26,549 nucleotides of DNA from Bacillota bacterium (GCA_022706625.1 JAKJCD010000002.1:1-26549); one strand, 5' to 3'; positions 1 to 7,494 are shown, numbered from the stretch's first letter. Notes: generated from the sequence alone by a model not told the origin. Program-made: numbers and translations.

Positions 1-514
1 GCAAGGAAAATGCGAAATAGACACAGGGATTGGCTTTTTTGATCATATGCTCACAGCTTTCTGCCATCACGGCAGTTTTGATATTGATTTAGTATCCAAA
101 GGCGACCTGGATGTGGACTGCCATCACACTGTCGAAGATATCGGTATAACTCTGGGAACTGCATTTTCCAAAGCTATGGGCGATAAAAGCGGATTATGCA
201 GGTACGGGATGTCCGTTATCCCCATGGATGAGGCCCTTGTATGCTGCAACGTGGATATAAGCAACAGACCCTATCTTGTTTTTAATGGGGAGTTTAAAAC
301 ACATAGGTTAGGTGAACTTGACACGCAAATGATAAAAGAATTCTTTTATGCCTTCGCTGCCCGTGCGGGGATAACACTTCATGTGAATCCGGTATACGGA
401 GCAAATGACCATCATATTGCGGAAGCGATGTTCAAAGCCTTCGGACATGCGTTAAAGCAAGGTATAACAAGATCGGAAAATCGAGGTGCGCTTTCGACGA
501 AAGGAAGCCTATGA
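1..514 (+). CDS. hisB: Imidazoleglycerol-phosphate dehydratase, 5' partial
   Basis: HisB dehydrates imidazole-glycerol phosphate to imidazole-acetol phosphate in histidine biosynthesis (cytoplasm, Mn-dependent). The reading frame is already open at base 2, so the gene starts outside the window; the first visible residues are QGKCEIDTGIGFFDHML, a conserved HisB segment. The two metal-binding signatures are visible: HHTVED near the start, and DHHIAEAMFKAF near the C-terminus. About 170 residues remain of a usual ~195, so only the extreme N-terminus is missing. The stop codon overlaps the start of hisA, showing tight coupling in one operon. The protein appears intact otherwise. No hisH lies between this gene and hisA, although hisB-hisH-hisA is a common order. 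Confidence 0.96.
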   Translation, partial: QGKCEIDTGIGFFDHMLTAFCHHGSFDIDLVSKGDLDVDCHHTVEDIGITLGTAFSKAMGDKSGLCRYGMSVIPMDEALVCCNVDISNRPYLVFNGEFKTHRLGELDTQMIKEFFYAFAARAGITLHVNPVYGANDHHIAEAMFKAFGHALKQGITRSENRGALSTKGSL

Positions 515-1236
515 TGATTATCCTGCCTGCCATAGACATTCTAAAAGGGGAATGTGTGAGACTCAATCAGGGCCTTTTCGACACCTCTGAAAAGGTTGCG
601 GATTCTTGGCTGAAAACAGCTTTATCGTTTAAAAACGCCGGCGCAAAGTGGCTTCATATGGTTGATTTAGACGGATCCTTGAAAGGGGAAAGGGTAAACA
701 GCGGTATTTTTACCCAAGCGGCAATAAACACCGGGCTGAAAATACAACTTGGCGGAGGTATAAGAACTATGGATGACATATCTTATTATCTCGGCCACGG
801 AATAAGCCGTGTTGTCTTGGGTTCTGCTGCTCTTTACCAGCCGTCTCTGGTGCAAAAAGCCGTAAAAGAATATGGCAGCAGGATAGCAGTGTCCATCGAT
901 GCGGAGAAGGGTCTGGTGAAAACCTCCGGATGGACAAAAGAAAGCGGATGCGATTATATAGAAACGGCAAAGCGAATGGAGGATATGGGAGTTGAGATCA
1001 TCATTTACACAGATATCGCAAAAGACGGCATGCTTTCAGGGCCTAACCTTGAGCATTTGTCACGATTGAAAGGATCAGTTTCCTCAAAGATAATAGCTAG
1101 CGGAGGCATACGCGATCTTGCCGATATAAGGGAGTTATGCAAGCTTGAATTATATGGGGCTATTTGCGGAAAATCCCTCTATTCAGGCAGTCTGGACTTG
1201 AAGCAAGCAATTTCAACAGTAGAGCAGGCGGGATAA
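514..1236 (+). CDS. hisA: ProFAR isomerase (HisA)
   Basis: HisA is the (beta/alpha)8-barrel isomerase that opens the ribose ring of ProFAR to give PRFAR. The N-terminus reads MIILPAIDILKGECVRL with the catalytic Asp at residue 8; the second catalytic Asp is near residue 129 (AVSIDAEKG). The phosphate-binding loops QLGGGIR and ASGGIRD are present. Length is 240 residues, normal for the family. Two ATG codons lie side by side at 511 and 514; I prefer 514 because it gives the family-typical N-terminus and better spacing from AAGGAAG at 501-507. The stop is followed at once by the hisF leader. Confidence 0.96.
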   Translation: MIILPAIDILKGECVRLNQGLFDTSEKVADSWLKTALSFKNAGAKWLHMVDLDGSLKGERVNSGIFTQAAINTGLKIQLGGGIRTMDDISYYLGHGISRVVLGSAALYQPSLVQKAVKEYGSRIAVSIDAEKGLVKTSGWTKESGCDYIETAKRMEDMGVEIIIYTDIAKDGMLSGPNLEHLSRLKGSVSSKIIASGGIRDLADIRELCKLELYGAICGKSLYSGSLDLKQAISTVEQAG

Positions 1237-1275
1237 ATGTGTTTATGCAAAGTAAATAAAGAAAGGCTGATCAAG

Positions 1276-2055
1276 ATGGGAATAAAAAGAATAATACCGT
1301 GTTTGGATATTTATAAGGGTAAAGTGGTAAAAGGTATTAATTTTGTCGGGCTGCGAGAAGTAGGAGATCCTGTAGAATACGCAGTACAATATGCGAAGCA
1401 GGGAGCTGATGAAATCGTTATGCTCGACATAGCCGCAACTAAGGAGGGGAGGCAAAACATGCTGAACCTGTTGAAAGAAACCGTAAAAAAGGTTTCCGTG
1501 CCAATCACGGCAGGAGGCGGGATAGAGTGTGCCGAAGATATCAGAATGCTGCTTGATGCGGGAGCTAAAAGGATTTCTATAAATACTGCGGCAGTCAGAC
1601 GTCCGGAATTGATCAGAGAAGCGGCCGAAGAGTTTGGCAGCAAGTGTGTTGTTCTGGCGATCGACTGCCGTGATATGGGAAAAGGACAATATCATGTGAT
1701 GATCAACGGCGGGAAGAAAGACACCGGAATAGAGTTGACAAGCTGGGCCTCAGAAGCTGCTGCCCTGGGAGCGGGGGAGATCCTGCTTACTTCCATGGAT
1801 GCGGACGGTGCAAAAAACGGTTACGACATCTCCATGTTGAATGCTTTGTGCCGCACAGTTAAAATCCCTCTCATAGCGTCGGGAGGCTGCGGTACTGTGG
1901 GGCACTTTATTAAAGTTTTTAAGGAAACCGAGTGCGATGCGGCCCTTGCTGCTTCAATATTTCATTATGGAGACCTGACCGTCGATACAGTAAAAAAAGC
2001 ATTGAAAAACAGCGGTATTCCAGTGCTGATGGATAAGGAAGGGGCTTGTGCATAA
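1276..2055 (+). CDS. hisF: Imidazole glycerol phosphate synthase cyclase subunit (HisF)
   Basis: HisF is the cyclase half of IGP synthase. It uses ammonia, normally delivered by HisH, to convert PRFAR to IGP and AICAR. From the ATG at 1276 the protein is 259 residues and both catalytic aspartates fall at family positions: Asp11 in PCLDIYKGK and Asp130 in LAIDCRD. Phosphate loops AGGGIE and ASGGCG are visible. An upstream in-frame ATG at 1237 would add 13 non-conserved residues; GAAAGG at 1261-1266 is well spaced for 1276, so I use the shorter form. The last base of its stop is the first base of hisI's ATG (TAATG). HisH is not encoded next to it. Confidence 0.96.
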   Translation: MGIKRIIPCLDIYKGKVVKGINFVGLREVGDPVEYAVQYAKQGADEIVMLDIAATKEGRQNMLNLLKETVKKVSVPITAGGGIECAEDIRMLLDAGAKRISINTAAVRRPELIREAAEEFGSKCVVLAIDCRDMGKGQYHVMINGGKKDTGIELTSWASEAAALGAGEILLTSMDADGAKNGYDISMLNALCRTVKIPLIASGGCGTVGHFIKVFKETECDAALAASIFHYGDLTVDTVKKALKNSGIPVLMDKEGACA

Positions 2056-2384
2056 TGGATCTGCGACAGTTTTTCACAGAGGCGGAACTCATCCCGGCCA
2101 TTGTGCAGGATGCATTTTCAGATGAAGTTTTGATGCTGGCATATATGAATGAAGAGAGTTTGAAGCTCACCTTAGAAAGCGGTTACACTTGGTTTTACAG
2201 CAGATCGAGAAAAGAACTCTGGAATAAGGGGGCTGTTTCTGGACACCTTCAAAAAGTGCGTTCCATAACCCCGGACTGCGATAATGATACATTGCTGATA
2301 AGAGTAGAACAAACAGGAGCTGCGTGTCACACGGGAAATATCAGTTGTTTTTATAGAAAGGGGATGCTGATGAATAATGAATGA
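2055..2384 (+). CDS. hisI: Phosphoribosyl-AMP cyclohydrolase (HisI)
   Basis: HisI opens the adenine ring of PR-AMP (third step of histidine synthesis), with Zn and Mg. The 109-residue protein shows the family blocks VLMLAYMNEESL, TWFYSRSRKELW.KG and TPDCDNDTLLIRVEQTG followed by ACHTGNISCFY, including the Cys residues of the zinc site. It starts at an ATG whose first base is shared with the hisF stop; a TTG at 2046 is possible but is less conserved. AAGGAAGGGG at about 2036-2044 serves as ribosome binding site. It is a separate protein, not fused to HisE as in enteric bacteria, and overlaps hisE by 8 bases. Confidence 0.95.
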   Translation: MDLRQFFTEAELIPAIVQDAFSDEVLMLAYMNEESLKLTLESGYTWFYSRSRKELWNKGAVSGHLQKVRSITPDCDNDTLLIRVEQTGAACHTGNISCFYRKGMLMNNE

Positions 2385-2703
2385 TATACTTAACATGTTG
2401 TATAATATAATTATTAACAGGGTGGAGGAACCGTCGAAAAACTCATACACCCGATATCTGTTTGACAGTGGGCTAAACAAGATATTGAAAAAATGCGGGG
2501 AGGAATGCAGCGAGGTGATAATCGCCGCAAAAGATGGCAACACAGAGGACATCAAGCAGGAAGTATGCGATTTGATCTATCATTTGATGGTTATGTTGGC
2601 TTTTAAGGGTATAACACCGGAAGAAATAGGGGAGATAATAATAGAGAGAAGTCAAAAAAAAGACAATTTAAAAGAAGCTCGCGTCACTGATACGAACTGT
2701 TGA
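2377..2703 (+). CDS. hisE: Phosphoribosyl-ATP pyrophosphohydrolase (HisE)
   Basis: HisE removes pyrophosphate from PR-ATP in the second step of histidine synthesis. The 108-residue all-alpha protein carries the MazG-like metal-binding helix signature KKCGEECSEVIIAAK and a second helix with EVCDLIYHLMVML (E..D pattern). Length is typical of monofunctional HisE. It overlaps the 3' end of hisI by 8 bases, so it is probably translationally coupled. It is the last gene of the operon: an intrinsic terminator begins 13 bases after the stop. Confidence 0.95.
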   Translation: MNDILNMLYNIIINRVEEPSKNSYTRYLFDSGLNKILKKCGEECSEVIIAAKDGNTEDIKQEVCDLIYHLMVMLAFKGITPEEIGEIIIERSQKKDNLKEARVTDTNC

Positions 2704-2716
2704 GGCACATATAAAG

Positions 2717-2752
2717 ACCCACCGTCATACATTGTTATACGGGTGGGTTTTT
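2717..2752 (+). terminator. Intrinsic terminator of the his operon
   Basis: ACCCACC at 2717-2723 pairs with GGTGGGT at 2742-2748 and is followed by TTTT. The loop is about 18 bases and can be shortened by GT/AC pairs next to the stem. It ends the his transcript. Confidence 0.85.
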
Positions 2753-2816
2753 GATTTTGCATACTATCTTGCTGTTATACCCGGTCTTATCCTGTGATGA
2801 GAAGGGATGCGGTATT

Positions 2817-2993
2817 TTGTCAATAGAAAAAAGAAAACCAAAATGCAGGAAGGGCGAATCAGAGTTTCTGGGATTAGTGCTTCTTATCATCGGCGCCGTA
2901 ACAATTTGTGCTTTCTTATTTCCTTTGAGAATATGGTTACTGTTGCTGGGTGCGATCATGATATTTTGCGGATTTAAACTCTTTCTTCCGTGA
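2817..2993 (+). CDS. Small two-helix membrane protein, function unknown
   Basis: A 58-residue frame starting at TTG 2817, preceded by AGAAGGG at 2800-2806 with suitable spacing. The N-terminus is basic (EKRKPKCRKGE) and is followed by two hydrophobic stretches, about residues 17-33 (FLGLVLLIIGAVTICAF) and 36-57 (PLRIWLLLLGAIMIFCGF), separated by a short turn with Pro-Leu-Arg. This is the layout of small uncharacterised membrane proteins that are common in Clostridia. The frame stays open to 2751 upstream, but that part overlaps the his terminator and has no ribosome binding site. It has no evident operon partner. The gene may be real, but function cannot be assigned. Confidence 0.55.
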   Translation: MSIEKRKPKCRKGESEFLGLVLLIIGAVTICAFLFPLRIWLLLLGAIMIFCGFKLFLP

Positions 2994-3014
2994 CCGGCAG
3001 CAATCTCGGGATTA

Positions 3015-3042
3015 AAAAGAAAAAACCCCGCCTGGCAGGGTT
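3015..3042 (-). terminator. Intrinsic terminator of rpmB
   Basis: Read on the minus strand, AACCCTG (3042-3036) pairs with CGGGGTT (3030-3024), with one T-G wobble and a CCAGG loop. A T-rich tail covers 3023-3015. It lies 11 bases past the rpmB stop. The plus-strand side lacks a good T tract, so any effect on the small membrane gene would be weak. Confidence 0.8.
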
Positions 3043-3053
3043 GATTCGTTCTG

Positions 3054-3245
3054 TTAGATAGCTCTATTGATCTTACCTGAACGGATGCAGCGCGTGCATA
3101 CCTTCTTCTTTAGAACGGTGCCATTTTCTTCAACTCTGACAGTCTGGATGTTGGCGTTCCATTTTCTTCTGGTATGTCTGTTCGAGTGGCTGACATTATT
3201 TCCGCTTACCTGGCCTTTGCCACAGACTTCACATTTGTTAGACAT
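3054..3245 (-). CDS. rpmB: 50S ribosomal protein L28 (bL28)
   Basis: This encodes a 63-residue basic protein of the large ribosomal subunit. It has the zinc-binding form, with CEVC at residues 5-8 and CTRC at residues 50-53, plus the conserved NNVSHSNRHTRRKW segment. The ATG is preceded on the minus strand by GGGAGGTGT, a strong ribosome binding site (plus-strand 3252-3258). It is transcribed away from the asp23-recG genes; rpmB next to asp23 is the usual Firmicutes arrangement. A sigma-A type promoter and an A-tract element lie upstream, and an intrinsic terminator lies downstream, so it is a single-gene unit. Confidence 0.97.
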   Translation of the reverse strand: MSNKCEVCGKGQVSGNNVSHSNRHTRRKWNANIQTVRVEENGTVLKKKVCTRCIRSGKINRAI

Positions 3246-3323
3246 CTATTACACCTCCCTTGACTGTATTTTAAAGACAGATTTGATTTGTCCCTTTTTA
3301 TTGTTTCTGGCCGAACACATGAC

Positions 3324-3352
3324 ATTATAGCATGCAGGCTCCAATATGTAAA
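3324..3352 (-). promoter_or_regulatory. Sigma-A type promoter of rpmB
   Basis: On the minus strand the sequence reads TTTACA (3352-3347), a 17-base spacer, then TATAAT (3329-3324). This is close to consensus and about 80 bases upstream of the rpmB start. A tandem A-tract repeat lies just upstream (3357-3376). Confidence 0.8.
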
Positions 3353-3356
3353 ATAC

Positions 3357-3376
3357 TTTTTTCGTATTTTTTCGTA
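3357..3376 (-). repeat. Tandem 10-bp A-tract repeat, UP-element-like
   Basis: TTTTTTCGTA occurs twice in perfect tandem. On the rpmB strand it reads TACGAAAAAA twice, ending 4 bases upstream of the -35 box. Phased A-tracts at this position resemble promoter UP elements; the function is inferred. Confidence 0.6.
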
Positions 3377-3437
3377 TTTCTGTAACCATAGAAAATAAGC
3401 CCTACAAAAAGCGGTACAAAAAAAGTAAGCAGTATGC

Positions 3438-3443
3438 TACTAT
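3438..3443 (+). promoter_or_regulatory. Possible extended -10 element for asp23-recG
   Basis: TGCTACTAT at 3435-3443 has the TGn plus TACTAT form of an extended -10 box. No good -35 is visible (TACAAA 17 bases upstream). It is the best candidate in the gap between the divergent rpmB and asp23 genes. Confidence 0.3.
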
Positions 3444-3471
3444 GAATATGATTCTCAAAGGAGGTCAGGTG

Positions 3472-3864
3472 TTGGCTTTATATCATACCGAAACGCAAAA
3501 AGGAAGCATAAAGATCAGGCGGTCTGTTATTGGCAGGATCGTTATTGAAGCTGTCCGCAAATTTCAAGGTCGTGTTATTATAACAAATTATAAAGGCAAG
3601 CCGGTACGTTTGAGAGAAAAATACGGAATATCCGATGGAGCCGACCATATCGATATAAGCATGGGCGTAAAAGGACTGGATATCAGAGTATATGTCGCGA
3701 TTCGGTTCGGGACGAGCATTGGCCTTGTAACAGAGCAGCTTATCAACGATATCAAATCAGATATTGAGGTCCTGACGGGCATTAATGCCAACAGCATCGC
3801 AATTGCAGTAACAGCGATGATCGCAAAACAGATAGTGCCGCGAAACATTGAGATCAAAAGGTAG
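3472..3864 (+). CDS. Asp23/Gls24 family envelope stress response protein
   Basis: This is a YloU-like member of the Asp23 family (small alkaline-shock/envelope stress proteins), about 130 residues. Family features visible are the start G-SIKIRRSVIGRIVIEAVRKFQG, the central DISMGVKGLDIRVYVAIRFGTS beta-rich block, and the late NANSIAIAVTAMIAKQI region. AAAGGAGGT at 3457-3465 sets the start: TTG at 3472 (spacing 6) or GTG at 3469 (spacing 3), rather than the ATG at 3442, which lies upstream of the ribosome binding site. No membrane segment is seen. In Firmicutes this gene usually sits between rpmB and fakA/yloV; here recG follows directly after 38 bases. Confidence 0.85.
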   Translation: MALYHTETQKGSIKIRRSVIGRIVIEAVRKFQGRVIITNYKGKPVRLREKYGISDGADHIDISMGVKGLDIRVYVAIRFGTSIGLVTEQLINDIKSDIEVLTGINANSIAIAVTAMIAKQIVPRNIEIKR

Positions 3865-3902
3865 ATACGACTTATTCGGCTTATGCGGCGAGGAGTTATG
3901 AT

Positions 3903-5945
3903 TTGGACATAAATGACAGAGTCACAGCCCTTAAAGGCGTCGGCCCAAAAAAAGCCAAAGCTTTAGAAAAACTGAAAATCCGAACTGTTTTGGATTTTCT
4001 TTCGTATTATCCGCGCTGCTATCAGGATCAGCGTGTTTACAAACTGATCAGCGAACTCCGGGATGGCGATACCGCTTTGATTAAGGGGCGTGTGGTGCTT
4101 ATTGTAAGAGGCGGTCATGGCTACGGACGAAAGAAAAATCTCAGATTGCTTGTCACGGATGATAGCGGAAGCATAGAAATTGTTTTTTTTAACTGCAGAT
4201 ATCTTGAGAAAACCATTGATAAGCAGATTGAATATGAATTTTACGGAAAAGTGTCCGAAAGAGCGGGGCGATTGCAGATAGTGCATCCTTCTATTGATCG
4301 CTGCAGGACGAATCGGCCCAGGGGCATTCTGCCTGTTTATCCTCTTACACAGGGTGTTTCTCAGGAAGATTTACGTAAATGGCAGCGGCAAGCACTTGAT
4401 TATTCGAAGGATATCGTCGAGTATTTGCCTGAAGAGATTCTAATAAGAAATCGGCTGTGTGGGTTGCAGTATGCTTTTGAAAACATCCATTTCCCCAAAG
4501 ATCCGCAAAAAGCGAAAGAAGCAGGCTTTCGTTTAGTTTTTGATGAACTTTTTCTGCTGCAGCTTGGACTTTTATCCATTAAAAAACGTATCAAAACAGA
4601 CAGCGGAGGCATAGCCTTTTCGTCTTTTATTAAAACAGATGATTTCGTGGACGAACTGCCGTACAAGCTTACAGGAGCTCAAAAAAAAGTTTTGGCAGAA
4701 ATCGAGAAAGACATGGAAGCTAAAGGAGTCATGAATCGTCTTGTCCAGGGAGATGTGGGATCGGGGAAGACCATAGTTGCCGCCGCCGCGGTGTACAAGG
4801 CAATAAAATGTGGTTACCAAGCAGTTTTGATGGCTCCTACAGAATTACTGGCTCAACAGCATTTCGGGAATTTGAAGAAGATGTTTGAAGCCTTTAGATT
4901 TCGGGTCGGTCTATTGACAGGAAGCATGACGCAAAACCAGCGTAAATCGGTTCAGAAAGAAATGGAGAACGGTACGATAGACTTCCTTATAGGTACCCAC
5001 GCTTTGATCCAACCCGGATTAGAGTTTGCCAGACTCGGACTTGTTATTACGGATGAGCAACACCGTTTCGGCGTACACCAAAGGAGTCTGCTTTCAATGA
5101 AAGGCCAGAATCCGGATGTTTTGGTCATGACGGCGACACCAATCCCGAGAACCCTTGCAGTGATACTCTATGGAGATTTGGATTATTCAGTGATAGATGA
5201 GTTGCCTGCCGGCAGAAAACCTGTTTTGACCAAAGTGCTATCGGAAAAAGGACGAAATATAGCCTACGGATTCTTGGAAAAGCAGCTGAAAGAAGGGCGG
5301 CAGGCTTATATTGTGGCACCTCTTATCGAGGATTCGGAATTTCTGGATGTGAAATCAGCAACAAAGATTTATGAAGAGTCATTGGCAAGATTTAAAGATT
5401 TCAATGTCATGCTGCTGCACGGAAGCATGAAACAATCAGAAAAAGATCTTGTCATGAAAGACTTTTATTCGGGAAAAGCGGATATACTGGTTTCTACCGT
5501 TGTCATTGAAGTTGGTATAGATGTCCCCAATGCTACCGTCATGCTGATAGAAAATGCCGAAAGGTTTGGACTTGCGACGCTTCATCAATTAAGAGGGAGG
5601 GTAGGAAGAGGCCGGCATCAATCATATTGTTTATTGATAACAGATTCAAAAAATGAGATTGCTAAAGAAAGAGCGGCAGTTATGGCAAAAACTAACGACG
5701 GATTTATTATTGCTGAAAAGGATTTGGAATTAAGAGGCCCCGGTGAGTTTTTCGGTGTCAAACAGCATGGTATACCCGAACTCGGGATAGCTGATCTTTC
5801 GAAGCATTTGCGCATCTTGGATACAGTTCGCAAAGAGGCGACCGACCTGCTTGCAAAAGATCCGTTTTTATCATTAAAAGAACACAATGCTCTTTTACAA
5901 AAAATACGCAAATTATTTGAAAATGCGGACATGATAAGCATATAA
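3903..5945 (+). CDS. recG: ATP-dependent DNA helicase RecG
   Basis: RecG remodels stalled replication forks and branch-migrates Holliday junctions. At 680 residues it is full length. The N-terminal wedge/OB region starts with a helix-hairpin-helix-like ALKGVGPKKAKALEKLKI. The superfamily-2 helicase core has Walker A GDVGSGKT at about 283-290, motif II DEQH at 384-387 and motif III MTATPIPRTLAV. The C-terminal half has STVVIEVGIDVPNA and QLRGRVGRG, then the RecG-specific FGVKQHG. The start is TTG at 3903, set by AGGAG at 3891-3895. It follows the Asp23 gene and is likely cotranscribed with it. Confidence 0.98.
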   Translation: MDINDRVTALKGVGPKKAKALEKLKIRTVLDFLSYYPRCYQDQRVYKLISELRDGDTALIKGRVVLIVRGGHGYGRKKNLRLLVTDDSGSIEIVFFNCRYLEKTIDKQIEYEFYGKVSERAGRLQIVHPSIDRCRTNRPRGILPVYPLTQGVSQEDLRKWQRQALDYSKDIVEYLPEEILIRNRLCGLQYAFENIHFPKDPQKAKEAGFRLVFDELFLLQLGLLSIKKRIKTDSGGIAFSSFIKTDDFVDELPYKLTGAQKKVLAEIEKDMEAKGVMNRLVQGDVGSGKTIVAAAAVYKAIKCGYQAVLMAPTELLAQQHFGNLKKMFEAFRFRVGLLTGSMTQNQRKSVQKEMENGTIDFLIGTHALIQPGLEFARLGLVITDEQHRFGVHQRSLLSMKGQNPDVLVMTATPIPRTLAVILYGDLDYSVIDELPAGRKPVLTKVLSEKGRNIAYGFLEKQLKEGRQAYIVAPLIEDSEFLDVKSATKIYEESLARFKDFNVMLLHGSMKQSEKDLVMKDFYSGKADILVSTVVIEVGIDVPNATVMLIENAERFGLATLHQLRGRVGRGRHQSYCLLITDSKNEIAKERAAVMAKTNDGFIIAEKDLELRGPGEFFGVKQHGIPELGIADLSKHLRILDTVRKEATDLLAKDPFLSLKEHNALLQKIRKLFENADMISI

Positions 5946-6083
5946 ATCAATTGTATATGTCTGATAATCTGATTTTTAAACAACTTTAAAAAACGTGGCA
6001 AAACAGTCCATGTCATGAAATTATTACATCACATAGTTTTACATCCCGGGGTTAAATTAAGAGTGTAACAGGAGGTGAAAACT

Positions 6084-6290
6084 ATGGCAAACACAAACGT
6101 AGTTGCAAGTGCAAAGCCCGGATTAAAGAACATGAAGACTGAAATAGCCAATGAATTAGGGCTCGCGAACTATGAAAACATGGACAAGGGCAACTTGACA
6201 GCAAGACAGAACGGCTATGTGGGCGGCTATATGACCAAGAAATTGGTTGAGATGGCCGAACAGCAGCTATCCGGAAGAACAAGCGGCTAA
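6084..6290 (+). CDS. Alpha/beta-type small acid-soluble spore protein
   Basis: SASP proteins coat DNA in the dormant spore and protect it from UV and heat; they are degraded on germination. The 68-residue product has both family blocks: KTEIANELGL, holding the germination-protease site Thr19-Glu20-Ile21-Ala22 (cut after Glu), and GNLTARQNGYVGGYMTKKLV. AGGAGGTG at 6070-6077 places the start at ATG 6084; an in-frame GTG at 6075 lies inside the ribosome binding site. It is monocistronic, with a hairpin downstream. A forespore sigma-G promoter would be expected, but I could not identify one with confidence. It is good evidence that the organism sporulates. Confidence 0.95.
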   Translation: MANTNVVASAKPGLKNMKTEIANELGLANYENMDKGNLTARQNGYVGGYMTKKLVEMAEQQLSGRTSG

Positions 6291-6327
6291 CCGGATACAA
6301 AACAATCAGCTATATCTAATTGCACCG

Positions 6328-6356
6328 AAGCGAGTCTGTAAAAAACAGACTCGTTT
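6328..6356 (+). terminator. Hairpin terminator after the SASP gene
   Basis: AAGCGAGTCTGT (6328-6339) pairs with ACAGACTCGTTT (6345-6356) around an AAAAA loop, with one G-T wobble. The stem is strong but the T tract after it is short, so termination may be partial. Confidence 0.6.
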
Positions 6357-6381
6357 CGCAATATGTTCTCTACACTTTCAG

Positions 6382-6409
6382 TTGCTATTTTCCCATCATA
6401 TGTTAAAAT
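6382..6409 (+). promoter_or_regulatory. Sigma-A type promoter for the rsmD operon
   Basis: TTGCTA (6382-6387), a 16-base spacer and TAAAAT (6404-6409) preceded by TGT, giving an extended -10. It lies 27 bases upstream of the rsmD start, between it and the SASP hairpin. Confidence 0.6.
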
Positions 6410-6435
6410 TAACTGTATGGAAAGGGGCAGATACA

Positions 6436-6996
6436 TTGCGCATCATAGCCGGACAGCTTAAAGGCAGAAAATTGGCAGCTCCTGCGGACAAGCTCATCCG
6501 ACCTACGCCGGGCAAAGTAAAAGAGGCTTTGTTCAGTATGATCGGGCCCGGGCTGGAAGGAAATGTAATCATCGATCTGTTCTCCGGGACTGGAAGCTTA
6601 GGACTGGAAGCCTTAAGCAGAGGGGCTGAGAAAGCATATTTTGGCGAAAAATCAAAAGCTGCAGTACAGCTTATAGCCGATAATATTTCCCGCTTAGGAG
6701 TCGGTGATAGATGCAGATTGATCAGAGGAGACTGGAAGGAAGTGCTTTTACAGATTCATGAACCTGCCGACATGATTTTCTTGGATCCGCCCTATGAGGC
6801 AGGTCTTATGCAATCTTGTCTTGAGACTATCTGGCAGCTAAAACTGTTAGCTCAAGACGGTATCATTGCGGCAGAGCACGATGCTCATCAAATACTTCCG
6901 GATAATATCGGCGGCTTTTCAAAACAGAAAGTAAAAAAATACGGTAATACTGCTATCTCAATATTTATCCTGACTTCGGAGGAAACTGGCCAATGA
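6436..6996 (+). CDS. rsmD: 16S rRNA (guanine(966)-N2)-methyltransferase RsmD
   Basis: RsmD methylates N2 of G966 in 16S rRNA using SAM during 30S assembly. From TTG 6436 the protein is 186 residues, the normal size. It starts MRIIAGQLKGRKL, then RPTPGKVKEALF (substrate region), the SAM-binding motif DLFSGTGSLGLEAL near residues 47-60 and the catalytic DPPY at 117-120. AAAGGGG at 6421-6427 is 8 bases from the TTG and decides the start. The frame is open further upstream but runs into the SASP gene. It overlaps coaD by ATGA; rsmD-coaD is a conserved pair in Firmicutes. Confidence 0.96.
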   Translation: MRIIAGQLKGRKLAAPADKLIRPTPGKVKEALFSMIGPGLEGNVIIDLFSGTGSLGLEALSRGAEKAYFGEKSKAAVQLIADNISRLGVGDRCRLIRGDWKEVLLQIHEPADMIFLDPPYEAGLMQSCLETIWQLKLLAQDGIIAAEHDAHQILPDNIGGFSKQKVKKYGNTAISIFILTSEETGQ

Positions 6997-7475
6997 AAAA
7001 AGCATTATATGCAGGTACCTTTGACCCAATCACAAACGGACACTTAGATTTGATCAAACGTGCATCTAAACTCTGTGATAAACTGATTGTTGGTGTGATG
7101 GAAAACAAATCAAAAAAACCATTTTTCAGTTCTGAGGAAAGGGTAAAAATGATCCATTCATGCACATCCAGTTTAACTAACATAGAGGTGATCCGCTTTG
7201 ACGGACTTATGGCTGATTATGTGAATTGCAATCAAATCGATGCTGTTATCCGCGGATTGAGAGCTACTATGGATTTTGAATACGAAATACAAATGGCACA
7301 AATGAATATGAGACTTTATAATAAAGATGTCGAAACAGTTTTTCTGATGACGACGCCACAGTATTCTTTTATCAGCTCCAGTATTGTAAAAGAAGTATTC
7401 TCACTGAACGGCGATGTGACCGGTTTGGTTCCGAAAGCCGTTTTAAAGGAACTGAAAAAGAAATTTAATAAATAA
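6993..7475 (+). CDS. coaD: Phosphopantetheine adenylyltransferase
   Basis: CoaD transfers AMP from ATP to 4'-phosphopantetheine, giving dephospho-CoA, the next-to-last step of CoA synthesis. The 160-residue protein has the nucleotidyltransferase signature GTFDPITNGHLDLI, with T-x-G-H at residues 14-17, the RGLRATMDFEYE segment and the C-terminal SFISSSIVKE motif (ISSS/T-x-V-K-E). It overlaps the rsmD stop by four bases, so translation is probably coupled; GGAGG at about 6977-6981 is the ribosome binding site. It is followed after 19 bases by a coiled-coil gene. Confidence 0.98.
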   Translation: MKKALYAGTFDPITNGHLDLIKRASKLCDKLIVGVMENKSKKPFFSSEERVKMIHSCTSSLTNIEVIRFDGLMADYVNCNQIDAVIRGLRATMDFEYEIQMAQMNMRLYNKDVETVFLMTTPQYSFISSSIVKEVFSLNGDVTGLVPKAVLKELKKKFNK

Positions 7476-7494
7476 ATCAGGAGGGTTTTGGCCA

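Noticed and set aside
5973..5992. Hairpin TTTTTAAA-CAAC-TTTAAAAA after recG
   Set aside because: The stem is all A-T and would be too weak for an intrinsic terminator, and no T tract follows it.
5999..6045. Possible sigma-G promoter of the SASP gene (CATAGTT as -10)
   Set aside because: No -35 of the right type lies 15-18 bases upstream; the match is not better than chance in this AT-rich gap.
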